Of a stretch of DNA of 64,000 nt, positions 1 through 10,424 are shown piece by piece (the stretch's first letter is position 1; each line of letters begins with the position of its first letter). Position numbers and translations under genes: made by a program. The notes beneath the pieces are model-generated. The model was not told the origin of the DNA. It saw nothing but the letters and a program-made list of their open reading frames with translations, and made no database searches. Origin of the DNA: QHXW01 sp963768075 (GTDB taxonomy: Bacteria > Acidobacteriota > Terriglobia > Bryobacterales > Bryobacteraceae); NCBI GenBank assembly GCA_963768075.1, contig CAVYHD010000033.1, positions 372,001-436,000 of the forward strand, given 5' to 3'.

Positions 1-1165
1 AGGGCGCGACGGCGATACCGATGACAGCAAAAGCCAGGGCGCGTTGACCGATGCGGTTGTCGCGCGCCAGCGCCACGAGCGCGGCGCCGCAGAATGCCAG
101 GAGCGGCAGGGACGCCAGACCGTATCGCGTGTTGTAAATGCCGTGCGGCGGAAGATTGAATAAATGAATCGGCGTGTCACCAGAGTGCAGATTCAGCACA
201 TAAAACGCGCCGGGAAGGGCCAGCAGCAGGAACGGCCAGAAGGCACGCTTCCACAAAGCCGCGAGAACACCCACGGCACCCACAAAGAAGAGCGGCGCAC
301 CGGCGCACGCGCGCACGGCCCATCCGTAGTAGAGCAGCGCGAGTTGCCAATCGTCCTTGCCGGGATAAGGAAGCCCGCGCTGGATGGCCTTGGCCGACGC
401 CGCGCCGTTATAGAATTCGAGCGCGTTGTCGAAGACCCAGGCGTTAAATGCCAGCCACAAAATCGGGCCGATGGAGGCGATCGCGCCAAAGACGAATGCC
501 GCGCGGAATCGACGGCGCGCCGTGAACAGAAAATATGCGGTGACAAACGGTATCAGAAACCAAGCGTCATAGCGCGCGAGAGCACCGGCAGAAACCGCAA
601 TGCCAGCGCCCACGACGCTCCCGAGCGATTGCGTCTCACGAAATCGCACGCTGAAATAGAGCACTCCGGCGAGAGCCGCGAAGAAGATCTCTTCAGTCAT
701 GGGAATGGATTGCAGATAGAGCGCGTTGGGATTGAGCGCGTACAGCGCGGCAGCCACGGCGCCAGCCGCGGTACTCGCGAAAACGCGGCGCACGGCGGCG
801 AATAGAAACGTGACACCGGCGATGAAGCAAATGGCTGGGGGAATGGCGCCGGCCAGACCACTGCGCCAGAGCGCGTCACGCGCCACAAAAGGCAAGAGCA
901 GAATATGCAACAGCGGAAGCCAGGAGGTGCCGAGCTGCTCATAGCCCGGGGTGCGCGAATCAATTACCCGGCGCGCGATATTGAGGTGCGACTCGGCATC
1001 GCCATAGTAGAGCGTCCAGCCCTCTCGCCACACGAACCACGCGGCTGCAGCGCTCAGAAGGCTCGCGAGGACGCCAATCCAGGCAACGGGCAGCCAGCTC
1101 CGGGCGGGAGCAGCGGGCTGTGTTTCAGAAGTCGGTAAAGGTTTTGAATTCTCGATAGCGGGCAT
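1..1165 (-). CDS. Membrane glycosyltransferase, ArnT/PMT-like (GT39/GT83-type), 3' end cut by window
   Basis: The minus strand is open without a stop from an ATG at 1165 to the window edge, giving about 388 residues. A short cytosolic N-terminus is followed by a membrane segment (about residues 27-46), then an external loop with GDAESH (D56, E58), the position of the acidic catalytic residues in dolichyl/polyprenyl-phosphate-sugar glycosyltransferases. Many hydrophobic helices follow. Such proteins move a sugar from a lipid carrier to an acceptor on the outer face of the inner membrane. The start lies inside the 3' end of the upstream PfkB gene (41-base overlap), so the two are probably translationally coupled. 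The acceptor is unknown and the C-terminus is not visible. Confidence 0.72.
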   Translation of the reverse strand, partial: MPAIENSKPLPTSETQPAAPARSWLPVAWIGVLASLLSAAAAWFVWREGWTLYYGDAESHLNIARRVIDSRTPGYEQLGTSWLPLLHILLLPFVARDALWRSGLAGAIPPAICFIAGVTFLFAAVRRVFASTAAGAVAAALYALNPNALYLQSIPMTEEIFFAALAGVLYFSVRFRETQSLGSVVGAGIAVSAGALARYDAWFLIPFVTAYFLFTARRRFRAAFVFGAIASIGPILWLAFNAWVFDNALEFYNGAASAKAIQRGLPYPGKDDWQLALLYYGWAVRACAGAPLFFVGAVGVLAALWKRAFWPFLLLALPGAFYVLNLHSGDTPIHLFNLPPHGIYNTRYGLASLPLLAFCGAALVALARDNRIGQRALAFAVIGIAVAP

Positions 1166-2039
1166 CGATTTCCGCGCGGGTCAGGTTGCGAAAGCGATCG
1201 GGACCGAATTTCTCGCAGCAGAAGCTACCCATGACCGAGCCATAGATCACGGCGTGGCGGAGATCCTGATGGTCCATGTGGCGACGTGGGTCAATGGCGC
1301 GCTCCGCCAGGTATCCCATGAAGCCGCCGGCGAAGCAGTCGCCGGCTCCGGTGGGATCGAAAACGTCATCGAGAAGAAATCCGGGCACGATAAAATGCGC
1401 CCCGCCCTGAAACAGGATGGCGCCGTATTCGCCGCGTTTGATCACCAGCGTGTGCGGACCCATGCGCAGAATCTTTTCGGCGGCGCGGAGCAGGTTATGC
1501 TCACCGGCGAGCATGCGTGCTTCGCTGTCATTGATAAGCAGGAAGTCCCATTGCCGGATGGTGGCCAGAAGTTCGTCCCGATAATCACGAATCCAGTAGT
1601 TCATGGTGTCGCCGCCGACGAAGCGCAGGCCGTTCATTTGCGCGCGGACGCTGCGCTGGAGCGCCGGCTGAATGTTGCCCAGCAGCAGATAGGGCGCCGA
1701 GCGGTAAGAGTCCGGCAACTTGGGATCAAAATCGGCAAAGACGTTGAGATCGGTGGTGAGGGTGGTGCGGTCGTTCATATCCGCCGAGTATGCGCCGGCC
1801 CAGAAAAACGTTTTGCCGGGAACACGTTCCAAGCCTTCAAGATCGACGCCGCGGCTCTTCAGGAAATCGACATCTTCCTGAGCGAAGTCATCGCCCACAA
1901 CGCCCACGATCTTCGCCCGCGTAAAGAAACTCGCCGCGAGCGATATATAGGTACACGAGCCGCCGAGGATGCGATCCACTTTTCCATGCGGCGTTTCCAG
2001 GCCGTCATACGCGACCGAACCGACTACGACGAGTGACAT
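1125..2039 (-). CDS. PfkB/ribokinase-family sugar kinase
   Basis: A 304-residue protein of the PfkB (ribokinase) family, which phosphorylates sugars or nucleosides with ATP. The N-terminus begins with a beta strand (SLVVVGSVAYDG), followed by GGSCTYIS at the sugar-binding position. Near the C-terminus is the family signature DPTGAGDCFAGG with the catalytic Asp and the anion hole. I chose ATG 2039 because the strand-forming start fits the family; the longer open frame would run over the neighbouring VOC gene's leader. It overlaps the downstream glycosyltransferase. Substrate cannot be assigned from sequence alone. Confidence 0.85.
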   Translation of the reverse strand: MSLVVVGSVAYDGLETPHGKVDRILGGSCTYISLAASFFTRAKIVGVVGDDFAQEDVDFLKSRGVDLEGLERVPGKTFFWAGAYSADMNDRTTLTTDLNVFADFDPKLPDSYRSAPYLLLGNIQPALQRSVRAQMNGLRFVGGDTMNYWIRDYRDELLATIRQWDFLLINDSEARMLAGEHNLLRAAEKILRMGPHTLVIKRGEYGAILFQGGAHFIVPGFLLDDVFDPTGAGDCFAGGFMGYLAERAIDPRRHMDHQDLRHAVIYGSVMGSFCCEKFGPDRFRNLTRAEIDARYREFKTFTDF

Positions 2040-2166
2040 CAGAACGATTGTAGCGGGTGTGGAAGACGGGGTGCCGGGGTGGAAGGCGTAGGTGTGGGGA
2101 GCTAGGAAATGGGAAGGGCGGGCACTTTCGAGGCAGAATCTCCAGAATCCATGGCACAATGTGACG

Positions 2167-2523
2167 ATGCCTGAACTCCAACGGATCGCTCCCGAACTAC
2201 CGGTAAACGATCTCCGCAAATCTCTTGAGTATTACGAGGCAAAGCTGGGTTTTCGAACGGTCATGAAGATGCCGGGTGGAGACTACGCCGTGGTCGAGCG
2301 GGATAACGTGGCAATCCATCTATTCCGGGCTGGCAAAGGCAGTGCACCCGGATCAATTCACATCTTTACAGATGGACTCGACGATCTCCAAAAGGAAATT
2401 GAAGGGCGCGGCGCTAAGATCCATCAAGGTATCGTACGAAAGCCCTGGGGCAACCGGGACTTTCGGGTCATGGATGACTCGGGAAATGAACTCAAGTTCA
2501 CTGAGCCTTTGACTGAGGGTTGA
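2167..2523 (+). CDS. VOC-family (glyoxalase/bleomycin-resistance-like) protein
   Basis: A 118-residue single-domain protein with the vicinal-oxygen-chelate pattern: PVNDLRKSLEYYEAKLGF at the start, a central IHLFRAG strand, then IHIFTDGLDDLQ and a closing DDSGNELKF with the usual terminal Glu. Bleomycin-resistance/dioxygenase-like members form dimers that bind a metal or sequester small molecules. ATG 2167 starts directly before the fold; an upstream in-frame start would add unrelated sequence. It is divergent from the PfkB gene with a 127-base gap. The ligand is unknown. Confidence 0.82.
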   Translation: MPELQRIAPELPVNDLRKSLEYYEAKLGFRTVMKMPGGDYAVVERDNVAIHLFRAGKGSAPGSIHIFTDGLDDLQKEIEGRGAKIHQGIVRKPWGNRDFRVMDDSGNELKFTEPLTEG

Positions 2524-2842
2524 CTCCTCCGCGTCCCTGGCACCGAAAAATTGAGATTCAAGAGTGTTTGGCACATCGACTCCAGCACTCAGAAACGGCC
2601 GAGGCAGATCTAGGCTAACCTTACCTGATGACGCCAACAATCAGGAGAGTGCTCGAAGCCGTAGTGTGGTTCGTTTTAGGTCATCTCAGCTGCGCGGTGA
2701 TGCATCATATGCACAATTTCACATGGAGGTAGCTGGTCTTAACATTGACGGGGGCGATGGCGACCGCTTACCAGCGCGGGAGCCCACAGTTGGAAGTGCA
2801 CGCCTCCTGCCTGCGGGCGTTCGTGTTAAAAGGATTAGTATC
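2524..2842. other. Non-coding stretch, nothing recognised
   Basis: About 320 bases between the VOC gene and the sulfatase-like gene. Open frames cross it on both strands but show no domain. The forward frame that continues into the sulfatase has no signal-peptide character before 2843. It probably holds the promoter of the downstream gene. I see no repeat or clear terminator. Confidence 0.5.
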
Positions 2843-4892
2843 TTGTCCCGGCTCGGTTATCTGTCGGCTGTAATGCTGGCATGCGCCAGCGGCCACGCCC
2901 AGCCGCCCACGCCGGTCATCCTTATCTCCGTTGACACGCTACGTGCCGATCACCTCGGTTGCTACCAAGCCACCCGAGGGATCACACCGCACATCGATTC
3001 GATCGCAAGAAACGGCACAGTGTTCTCCCAGGTGAACTCGCTCGTGCCACTGACTTTGCCCTCGCACGTCGCGCTGCTGACTTCTACGTATCCTTTCGCC
3101 AATGGGGTCGAGGATAATGGGGCGCCGTTTGGCCGGGACAACGCTTGCGACCGTTCTGAAGAACGCGGGCTACCGTACCGCGGCGTTCGTGGGCAGTTTC
3201 GTACTGGACCGGCGTTTCGGCCTGAGCCGCGATTTCGATGTTTATGACAGCCCGTTCGATCTACACAACAAGACCGTCGCGGACGTGGGTGACCTCAAGC
3301 GGCCGGGCACCCAAGTGGCGGCCGCGGCCATGCACTGGCTCGATCAGAATGCCAACTCGCCGTTTTTCCTGTTCCTCCATTTGTACGACTTACATACACC
3401 CTACGATCTTCCGCCGGACTCGCGCCGGCCCGGCAGTGAGGCGGGTTACGAAGCGGAGCTGGCTTATGTCGATCGGGTGCTCGGAGATTTTCTTGCATTC
3501 CTCAAACGCCGCGGTCTGCTGAATAAATCGCTGATCGTGTTCACCTCCGATCACGGCGAGGGACTCAATGAACACGGTGAGAGCACACACGGCTATTTCG
3601 TTTATGAGAGCACACTTCATGTGCCCCTCATCTTTCACTGGCCGGCGGGGGGAAAGCGTGTTTCGCAAGAGCGCATCGCTGAACCAGCCAGTCTGCTGGA
3701 CGTCGCTCCGACGGTTCTCGACGCGCTCGGGCTATCCGGATCGAAAGAGATGAGGGGCCATAGCCTGATTGCGGGAAAGGGTACCGGGGAGATTTATTCA
3801 GAAAGCCTCTACGCGCGCAATCACTTTGGCTGCGCAGCATTGCGGACTCTGCGGGTGGGCCGTTACAAGTACATCGACGCTCAAAACCCCGAGCTGTACG
3901 ATCTTTCGAGCGACCCTCACGAATCGCAGAACCTTTACACGGCGCAGCAGTCAAAGGCACTCGATCTGCGAAAACGAATGATGGCGCTGCTGGCGGGAGT
4001 GCCGGCCGCTAAGCCGCGGACGCCCTCGCCAGATACCGTGAACGCCCTACGCTCGCTCGGGTACTTGAGTGGGTCCACAACGTCCAGCCGGGTGGAGTCG
4101 CATATCGATCCCAAAGATCGAATCGGTGCGTTTGAACTTTATGGCCGCGCACTCGCGCTCGCTTCCGCGGGCCGGCTGGCGGAATCCAACAGTCTGCTGC
4201 AGGAACTCGGCGAGCAGCTGCCGGACGTCGTCGACATCCGGATCAGCCTGGGCTTGAACCAGCAGCAGTTGGGACACGAGGCGCGGGCCGCTCAGGAGTT
4301 CAAGCGCGCGGTCGAGCGCGAGCCGCTGAACGCCCGGGCGCATTTCGATCTCGCGCTGTGCGAGTTCCGCCTCCAACGTACCGATGAGGCCGCTAATGAA
4401 ATCCAGGCTGCGCTCGCGATTGAGCCGTGGTACACGCGCGCCGAGGAACTATTGGCCAATATCTATCTGCAGAAGAAAGATTATGTGCGGGCCCGAGCGC
4501 GGCTCGAGCACCTTTTGTCGGTGGATCCCCGGAACTATACGGCGCACTATAATCTCGGCGTTCTCGCAGCAATGGCCAAAAACTGGAGTGAAGCTCAACG
4601 GGAGCTGCTCTCTGCTCTGGGCACCGATCCCGCTTCCGCCGAAGCGCACAATACGTTGGGAAGTGTGTACCTGCAGCGCGGCCAACTTGAACAGGCGCGC
4701 GGCGAGCTTGAAAAGGCGATCCGCTTGCAGCCGCAATTCGCCCGGGCGCATTACAATCTCGCACTGGTCTCAAAGAAGCAAGAAAAAACAGATGAGGCCA
4801 CCCAAGAACTCAGGGCAGCCCTGAAAGCCGATCCGCAATTCCAGGCAGCGCGCACGGAACTCGATCGCATCGAAGCCGCTACGAAGCCGTAG
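2843..4892 (+). pseudogene. Exported sulfatase-like (alkaline-phosphatase superfamily) protein with C-terminal TPRs, one frameshift
   Basis: Two overlapping frames together encode one protein of about 682 residues. TTG 2843, with AAAAGGA upstream, opens a signal peptide. Next come ISVDTLRADHLGCY (metal-binding Asp) and PLTLPSH, where Thr takes the place of the Cys/Ser that is converted to formylglycine in true sulfatases. The frame breaks at the TTT run 3128-3130. Removing one T gives a continuous NGAPLAGTTLATVLKNAGYR, as expected for the family. The second frame has TSDHGEG and THGYFVYE metal sites, then about seven TPR units to the end. The role is probably hydrolysis of a phosphate or sulfate ester outside the cytoplasm. 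The break may be real decay or a base-calling error. Confidence 0.75.
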
Positions 4893-4926
4893 GTGTTGCC
4901 AGACGCCGAACTAGCCGAACCGTTCT

Positions 4927-7900
4927 CTAGAACACAAACCGGAACCCGATCTGGCCGTGCCTCGGGTTGTTGTACTGGCTGCTGATTACGCCAAAGGTAT
5001 CGCTGCCAAACGTCGTATTGGGCATGCCGAACCTGGGCGTGTTGAACGCGTTGAAGAATTCTCCGCGAATCTCCAGGAACTTGCGTTCCGTGAACTGCAC
5101 TTTCTTGGAAAGTCCCAGGTCTATGTTGCTAATGCCCTGATCGCGGCAATCGTTGATGTAACGGCCCATATTGCCGGGGGTCTGGTCGGCCGGTTGGGAG
5201 AAGTTGGCGACGTTGAAATAATTTGCCGAGCCATCCACGACGGACATTATGCCTGCGCCGGAGCAGGCCTTGCCGTCAATGTTGGGCCGCTGGTTCGGAC
5301 TGTCCGCAAGCGTCTGATTGCTGGCCGAGAACACCAGTGGGTTACCGCTCTGGAAGGTAACGAAACTATTCACCTGCCAGCCACCGATGGCCCCATTCAG
5401 AATCCGATTCATGTTATTCCCAAAGGTCCGGCCGCGGCCCACCGGCAGCTCATAAATTGCCGCGAAGGCCAGCCTGTTCGGCACATCGTTGGCGCTGACG
5501 CTCTTTTCCGCCCGGAGATTCGTCAGATCCTGCGGCGCTCCGATAAATCCGAGGTTGCCAATCCAGGCGTTGCCGCCCGCGTCGGAATAGTCCATGAACT
5601 TTGAGAAGGTGTAATTCCCTTCGATGCTCAGCCCGTACGCCAGCCGCTTTTCAAAACGAACCTGGAGGGATTGGTAATCGGAGTCGGCCACAAACTCCGG
5701 AAAACCAGTGAAGTTTCCCGGGAATTGCGGATACGGCCGCAGCAGGTCGATCTGCGGAACGGTCGAGAAGTTATAGACGGAATTGGGATCGTTAATGACC
5801 GGAGCAGGTTTTCCCGGAACCTGTACGAACAAGTATTGGAAGGGATTGGGAACATCATTGTCCAGCCCCGCGGTGCCGTATTTCAAACGGTTCGCCGCCG
5901 AGATGTAATTGCGATTTTCCGTGGAGTAGTTCCAGGGCAGGTGTACCGAGTGGTTTGCGGAATAATTCACATCGAGCAGCCATAGTCCTGGCAACTCGCG
6001 CTGAAATCCGTAATTCCATTGGTAAATCTGGCCGTTTGTGAACGTCTGGCTGGTGTGGTTGCCGTTCCCTTCTCCCCAAAGAGTCAGTGGGCCATATTTC
6101 CCCTCTTCCGGTTCGACGAAGCCCCCCGGGAACGGGTTTTCGAGGGTCGCGTACCGGGTGACATAATTATTCAGAGTGGGGATAAAGTTGAGCTGATATT
6201 GCCAGGCCGTCCCTCCATACTGCCAGTTGGTGGCGAAGTTCATTCCGTAGTAGATGCCCGCGCCTGCGCGCATAACGGTCTTGCTGTCAATGCGGTAAGC
6301 GAAGCCGAGCCGCGGTCCGATGTTATGGTAAGCGGGATTGGCATGGCGCTCGCTATTCGAAGCCAGTATCGTGGTTCCGTCGAGCTCCCCACCCGCAAAA
6401 TTCGAGCCGGGCATGGCCGGGATGGTGACGCCGCTATTGCAGGTGAAGCAACTGAACTGTTCGCGATTGTAGCGTTCTTCGTACGGCGTGCTGAATTCGT
6501 AACGCAGCCCCATGTTTACCGTTAGCCGGCTGCTTACTCTCCAGGTGTCCTGTACAAAGAAAGAAGTCTCGTTCGATTTATTCGCCACCGACGGCAGTTC
6601 GCCCAGACCGCTGTTGCTATCGAAAATTCCAAGCAACATGCTGGCAAGCCCGTTCCCCTGGAGCGCGTTGGGAGAGACGTTGCTTTGCATGGTCTGGTTT
6701 GGGCTAAACTCGAACCCGCCGTTGGTGTCGCTCGGTTGGAAGTAGTTATTCAGGAAGATCCGCCTCTCCCCTCCGAACCTCAAGTCATGAGAGCCGTGAC
6801 TTTTGTCCACCACCGAGCTGAATGACCACTGCGTGTCTGTTTCGAGCGATGTGGTGCAACACGCATCCGTGACCAGACCCTGGTAGCCGGGGACCGAAAT
6901 GTCCGGGAGGGTTTTCGGGGTCTCGTACCACGAGTTATCAATCAGGGATTGCGGGAAACCGACGCTCGCGGGGCTCACCGTGGGCGTAACACCGAATACG
7001 TTGTAAAACCGGTGAAGGTTCAGCCGGTTGGTCCACACGGTCGACGGATTCAGGGTCCAGGTATCCACCACGGCCCCTTCGTTGACGTGAGTGTAGGAAA
7101 CCTGCGGAGCCAGGAAATCATCGGGTGTGTAGGCGGTGCTAATATTCCCGGCTGTAGCGGGCACTGATGCGGTTGCTGTCGGAAAAATTATGGTCGATTT
7201 TGATGTCGTACTGGTAGCTGGGATTCGGGTAGATATACTTGGCCGTGAAGTTGTTGAGGCCTGTAACGGGGTCGCCCGTCGTGTTTGACGAAGGATAGAG
7301 ATTGATCAGATTTTTGCCGATCGTATCCATCATGCTGGCCGGGACGATATTGCCCGGGAAGGGCTGCCGCGTACAGACCTGGCCTGCGGTACAGGTCTGA
7401 GAGAAGGGATTGAAGATTTCTTCCAGGCTGCCATCTGGGTTGAAAGTCTGTGAGAAGTTCCCCTGCTTCTGCAAAGCAGTTGGCACGCTCGTGGTTGAAG
7501 TCCCCGGGGCGGTGTTCCGGTCCTTTTCGAAATCGAAGAAAAAGAATGTCTTGTTTTTCTTGATTGGCCCGCCAACCGTACCTCCCCACTGGTCAATGTC
7601 GTAAGCCCCGATGGGCTGGCCGGCCGCGTTCGAAAAGAAATTATTGGCATCCAATTCCGGCCGGCGGAAAAACCAGTAACCGCTGCCATGAAACTCGTTC
7701 GTCCCGGATTTCATGATCATACTCACCACGGTGCCGCCGTTACTGCCGTACTCCGCCGAGAAGCTGTTATTTTGCAGCTTGAACTCTTGGATAGACTCCA
7801 CCGTGGGCTTGTATTGCAGGTTGGTGGTGCCGCCTTCTCCGCCCTCGGGATTGGTCTGCAGGCCGCCATCCAACCGAAACTCCGTGGTTGCATAGCGCTG

Positions 7901-8473
7901 GCCGTTGGAGGCGAAGCCGGTGCCGCCCAGTATGCTCCCCACCGTGCCCCCTCCCGCCACTTCGGTTGTGCCCGGAGCCAGGTAGACCAGCGATGAATAA
8001 TCACGGCCTTCCAGCGGCATGTTTATCATGTACTGGCCAGTGACCTCGGTGCCGAGCGATCCGCTCACCGTATTCAACAACGGCGATTCGGCGCTGACTT
8101 CGACTCTTTGACTGATCTCGCCGACTTCGAGAGTCAGATCGAGGTCAGTCTGCTGGCCCACACGGAGCACAATATTGTCCTGAACACGCGTCTTGAAACC
8201 GGTGGCTTCGACGGTCGCCGTGTAGGTGGCAGGCTTCAGGTCGGTAAAAAGATACCGACCAGCCGAGTCCGTCGGCCGCTTTTCTGAAACGCCGGTGGCC
8301 ACGTTCGTCATGGTGACCATTACGTTGGGGATCACGGCCCCGCTGGAATCCTTGACCGTACCGCGAAGCAGGGCGGCGTCCACCCCTTGTCCACGTAGCT
8401 GGACGGCAGAAGATAGCACCACGAATGCCACTATCGCATTGCTAATCAAGATCTTCCGATGAACTTGTCGCAT
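4927..8473 (-). pseudogene. Oar-like TonB-dependent outer-membrane receptor, one frameshift
   Basis: Two frames form one receptor of about 1180 residues. The first (8473 to 7139) has a signal peptide, a carboxypeptidase-regulatory domain (LRGTVKDSSGAVIPNV...), and a plug with YGSNGGTVVSMIMKSGTNEFHG. The second (from about 7160 to 4927) is the beta-barrel and ends in the aromatic FRFVF typical of outer-membrane proteins. At 7141-7142 one extra A (plus strand) creates a TAG. Removing it restores REYSTAYTPDDF. The start ATG 8473 has a strong GGGAGGGAGATC leader. A TPR gene lies 109 bases upstream on the same strand, so they are likely co-transcribed. Such receptors import large substrates; the ligand is unknown. 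Confidence 0.85.
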
Positions 8474-8582
8474 GATCTCCCTCCCCACGTATGCCGAATG
8501 GCGACCCAGAAGCACTAGTAGGTTTGGAGTATTACACCTGAGCGACGGGGTCTTGTCAAGAAAAAATGTGGCCCGCAAGGGA

Positions 8583-10199
8583 CTATTTAGCGGTTTGGGG
8601 AGTCACGCCTGGCGGGATACCCCCGGCATCAGGGTAAGAAGCGGCGTCTTTCTCCTTTAGGGCCTGGAAAGCCCGGACTTCGCGCTCCGCATCCGCGGTC
8701 CGGCCCAGCTTTCGGTAAACCTGCGCTAGACCGTAATGGTTCTTACTGCCGTTCGGATCGAGCTTGACCGCGGTCTCCAATTCACGCACCGCATCCCGCA
8801 GGTTGCCCTCGCGCAAGGCCAGTTTGCCCAGATGATAGTGCGGCTCTGAAAGGGAAGGATCCAATGTTTCCGCCTGCCGCAAAAGCTGGAAAGCGTGTTC
8901 CTCCACTTCGTTGTTTGCTTTCCCCTCCCCCCAAAGAAGCATCGTCGCATAGGCCTGATAAATAACGGCCGCGCGCGGCAGCCGCCGGATCGCTTGCTTC
9001 AACGTCTGCTCTGCCTCGGCCGTCTTCCCGATGTCGAGCTGGGCCGTAGCCAGCCCCACAATGGCGTCAGTATCGGAGGGATTCAGCTCCACGGCCCGGG
9101 CGTAAAACGACTCCGCATCGTTGACGCGACCTCGCTGAAATTCGATTTGCGCCCGCAGGCGCCGGCCGCCGGAAGAACCGGGCGCAACTTCGATGGCTTT
9201 TTTCGCTGCCGCCATCGCTCCATCCAGCCGATGGTTCTTGAGCAGTATGATGCCCACGTCCAGGTAGTTCGATTCGTCCGCTGGATCCAGGGCGATGGCT
9301 TTGTCCAGAGCCGCGACCGCTCCTTTGGCATCGCCCTCCTTGTAAAGGCACCAACCGAGCAGATTGTAGATCTCGCTGGACTCATTGCCAGTGTCGATTG
9401 TGCGGCGCAGGGTTTTCAGGCTGTCCGGAAGCTTGCCCGCACGGTATTCGACGCGCGCCAGCGCATAGCCCAATTTCCCATGATCGGGATAACTGGTCCA
9501 AAGCGGTCGAAGCAGGGTTTCGGCAATTTCGAAATCGTACAATTCGGCCGCCACCAGGGCGGCGACGAAAACACTCTCAGGGCCGGCCGGATGCAAGGGA
9601 AGCTCTTTGAGGACCTCGTGCGATTTCCGCGGCTGCCCGGTGTAGTAGTACGCGCGTGCCAGAGCCGCGAGGGACTCAGGCCGCTGGCGCACTTGTTCCG
9701 GTACCGATGCCAGCAGCTTGAGCGCGCCCGCGTACTGCTGTAATTCTTCCTCGACCATCCCCAGCACCAAAATGGCGGTGGAGTCCTGAGGCTTTTCTTT
9801 GAGAACCTGGGTTAGGTTGGCTTTCGCCTGCGTCAACTGGCCCAGCTCGAACTGGTTCCAGGCGAGGTTGCGACGCGTGGCCGAATCGTTTGGATCGATT
9901 CGCAGCGCCCTCTCGAGATAGGTATCCGCTTCCTGCAATTTCTGCTGCGTGCCCAGCACCACGCCTAACAGGCCCAGAACCTCGGCGTCGTCGGGAGACA
10001 ACTCGACCGCACTGCGAAGCTCCCGTTCCGCGGCCGGCAGATCCCCGTGTTCGAGGAGTTCCCGGCCCTGCTCGGCGTGTTCCTGAACCGTTGATATCTG
10101 CGCTGTTCCAGCAGAAAGGCGAACGGCTGCGGCGATTACGACAAGTCCTAATAAGGCGCGCGCACGGGCGGGCGCTGATGGGATTTGCGCCGGATTCAC
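8583..10199 (-). CDS. Exported TPR-repeat protein
   Basis: A 538-residue protein with an N-terminal signal peptide (hydrophobic stretch about residues 15-30), then tandem TPR units nearly to the end (for example AERELRSAVELSPDDAEVLGLLG and AVAALDKAIALDPADESNYLDVG), roughly a dozen repeats. TPRs form a solenoid for protein binding. Its position just upstream of an Oar-type receptor on the same strand suggests it works in the periplasm or envelope with that receptor; this pairing is an inference from position. No catalytic domain is visible. Confidence 0.82.
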   Translation of the reverse strand: MNPAQIPSAPARARALLGLVVIAAAVRLSAGTAQISTVQEHAEQGRELLEHGDLPAAERELRSAVELSPDDAEVLGLLGVVLGTQQKLQEADTYLERALRIDPNDSATRRNLAWNQFELGQLTQAKANLTQVLKEKPQDSTAILVLGMVEEELQQYAGALKLLASVPEQVRQRPESLAALARAYYYTGQPRKSHEVLKELPLHPAGPESVFVAALVAAELYDFEIAETLLRPLWTSYPDHGKLGYALARVEYRAGKLPDSLKTLRRTIDTGNESSEIYNLLGWCLYKEGDAKGAVAALDKAIALDPADESNYLDVGIILLKNHRLDGAMAAAKKAIEVAPGSSGGRRLRAQIEFQRGRVNDAESFYARAVELNPSDTDAIVGLATAQLDIGKTAEAEQTLKQAIRRLPRAAVIYQAYATMLLWGEGKANNEVEEHAFQLLRQAETLDPSLSEPHYHLGKLALREGNLRDAVRELETAVKLDPNGSKNHYGLAQVYRKLGRTADAEREVRAFQALKEKDAASYPDAGGIPPGVTPQTAK

Positions 10200-10424
10200 A
10201 AGACTCCAGCTTAGCTCCTCCCCGAAGGGACTTCACGCTATAATGCGAAATCCATTCGGCAGGATCAATCGGGATGCTTCGCAGCGCTTTCGCGATTTCG
10301 CTTCGTTTCCTACTGTGGACCGGCGGCCGGAAGGTAAGGCGATACAACCGAAGGTCGTTCTTGAAACACGCGGGACTCCTTCGCAACGGCGAAGCCGTGG
10401 TCGAAACGGTGGCCCAGATCTAGT

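Noticed and set aside
193..963. Short minus-strand open frames inside the left-edge gene
   Set aside because: They are out-of-frame readings of the long glycosyltransferase frame that runs off the window.
2564..2842. Longer start (2564) for the sulfatase-like protein
   Set aside because: The added residues have no signal-peptide or domain character, while TTG 2843 has an AAAAGGA leader and starts a good signal peptide.
10239..10244. TATAAT as a promoter -10 box
   Set aside because: No -35 element at a proper distance, and it lies 180 bases before the next gene start.
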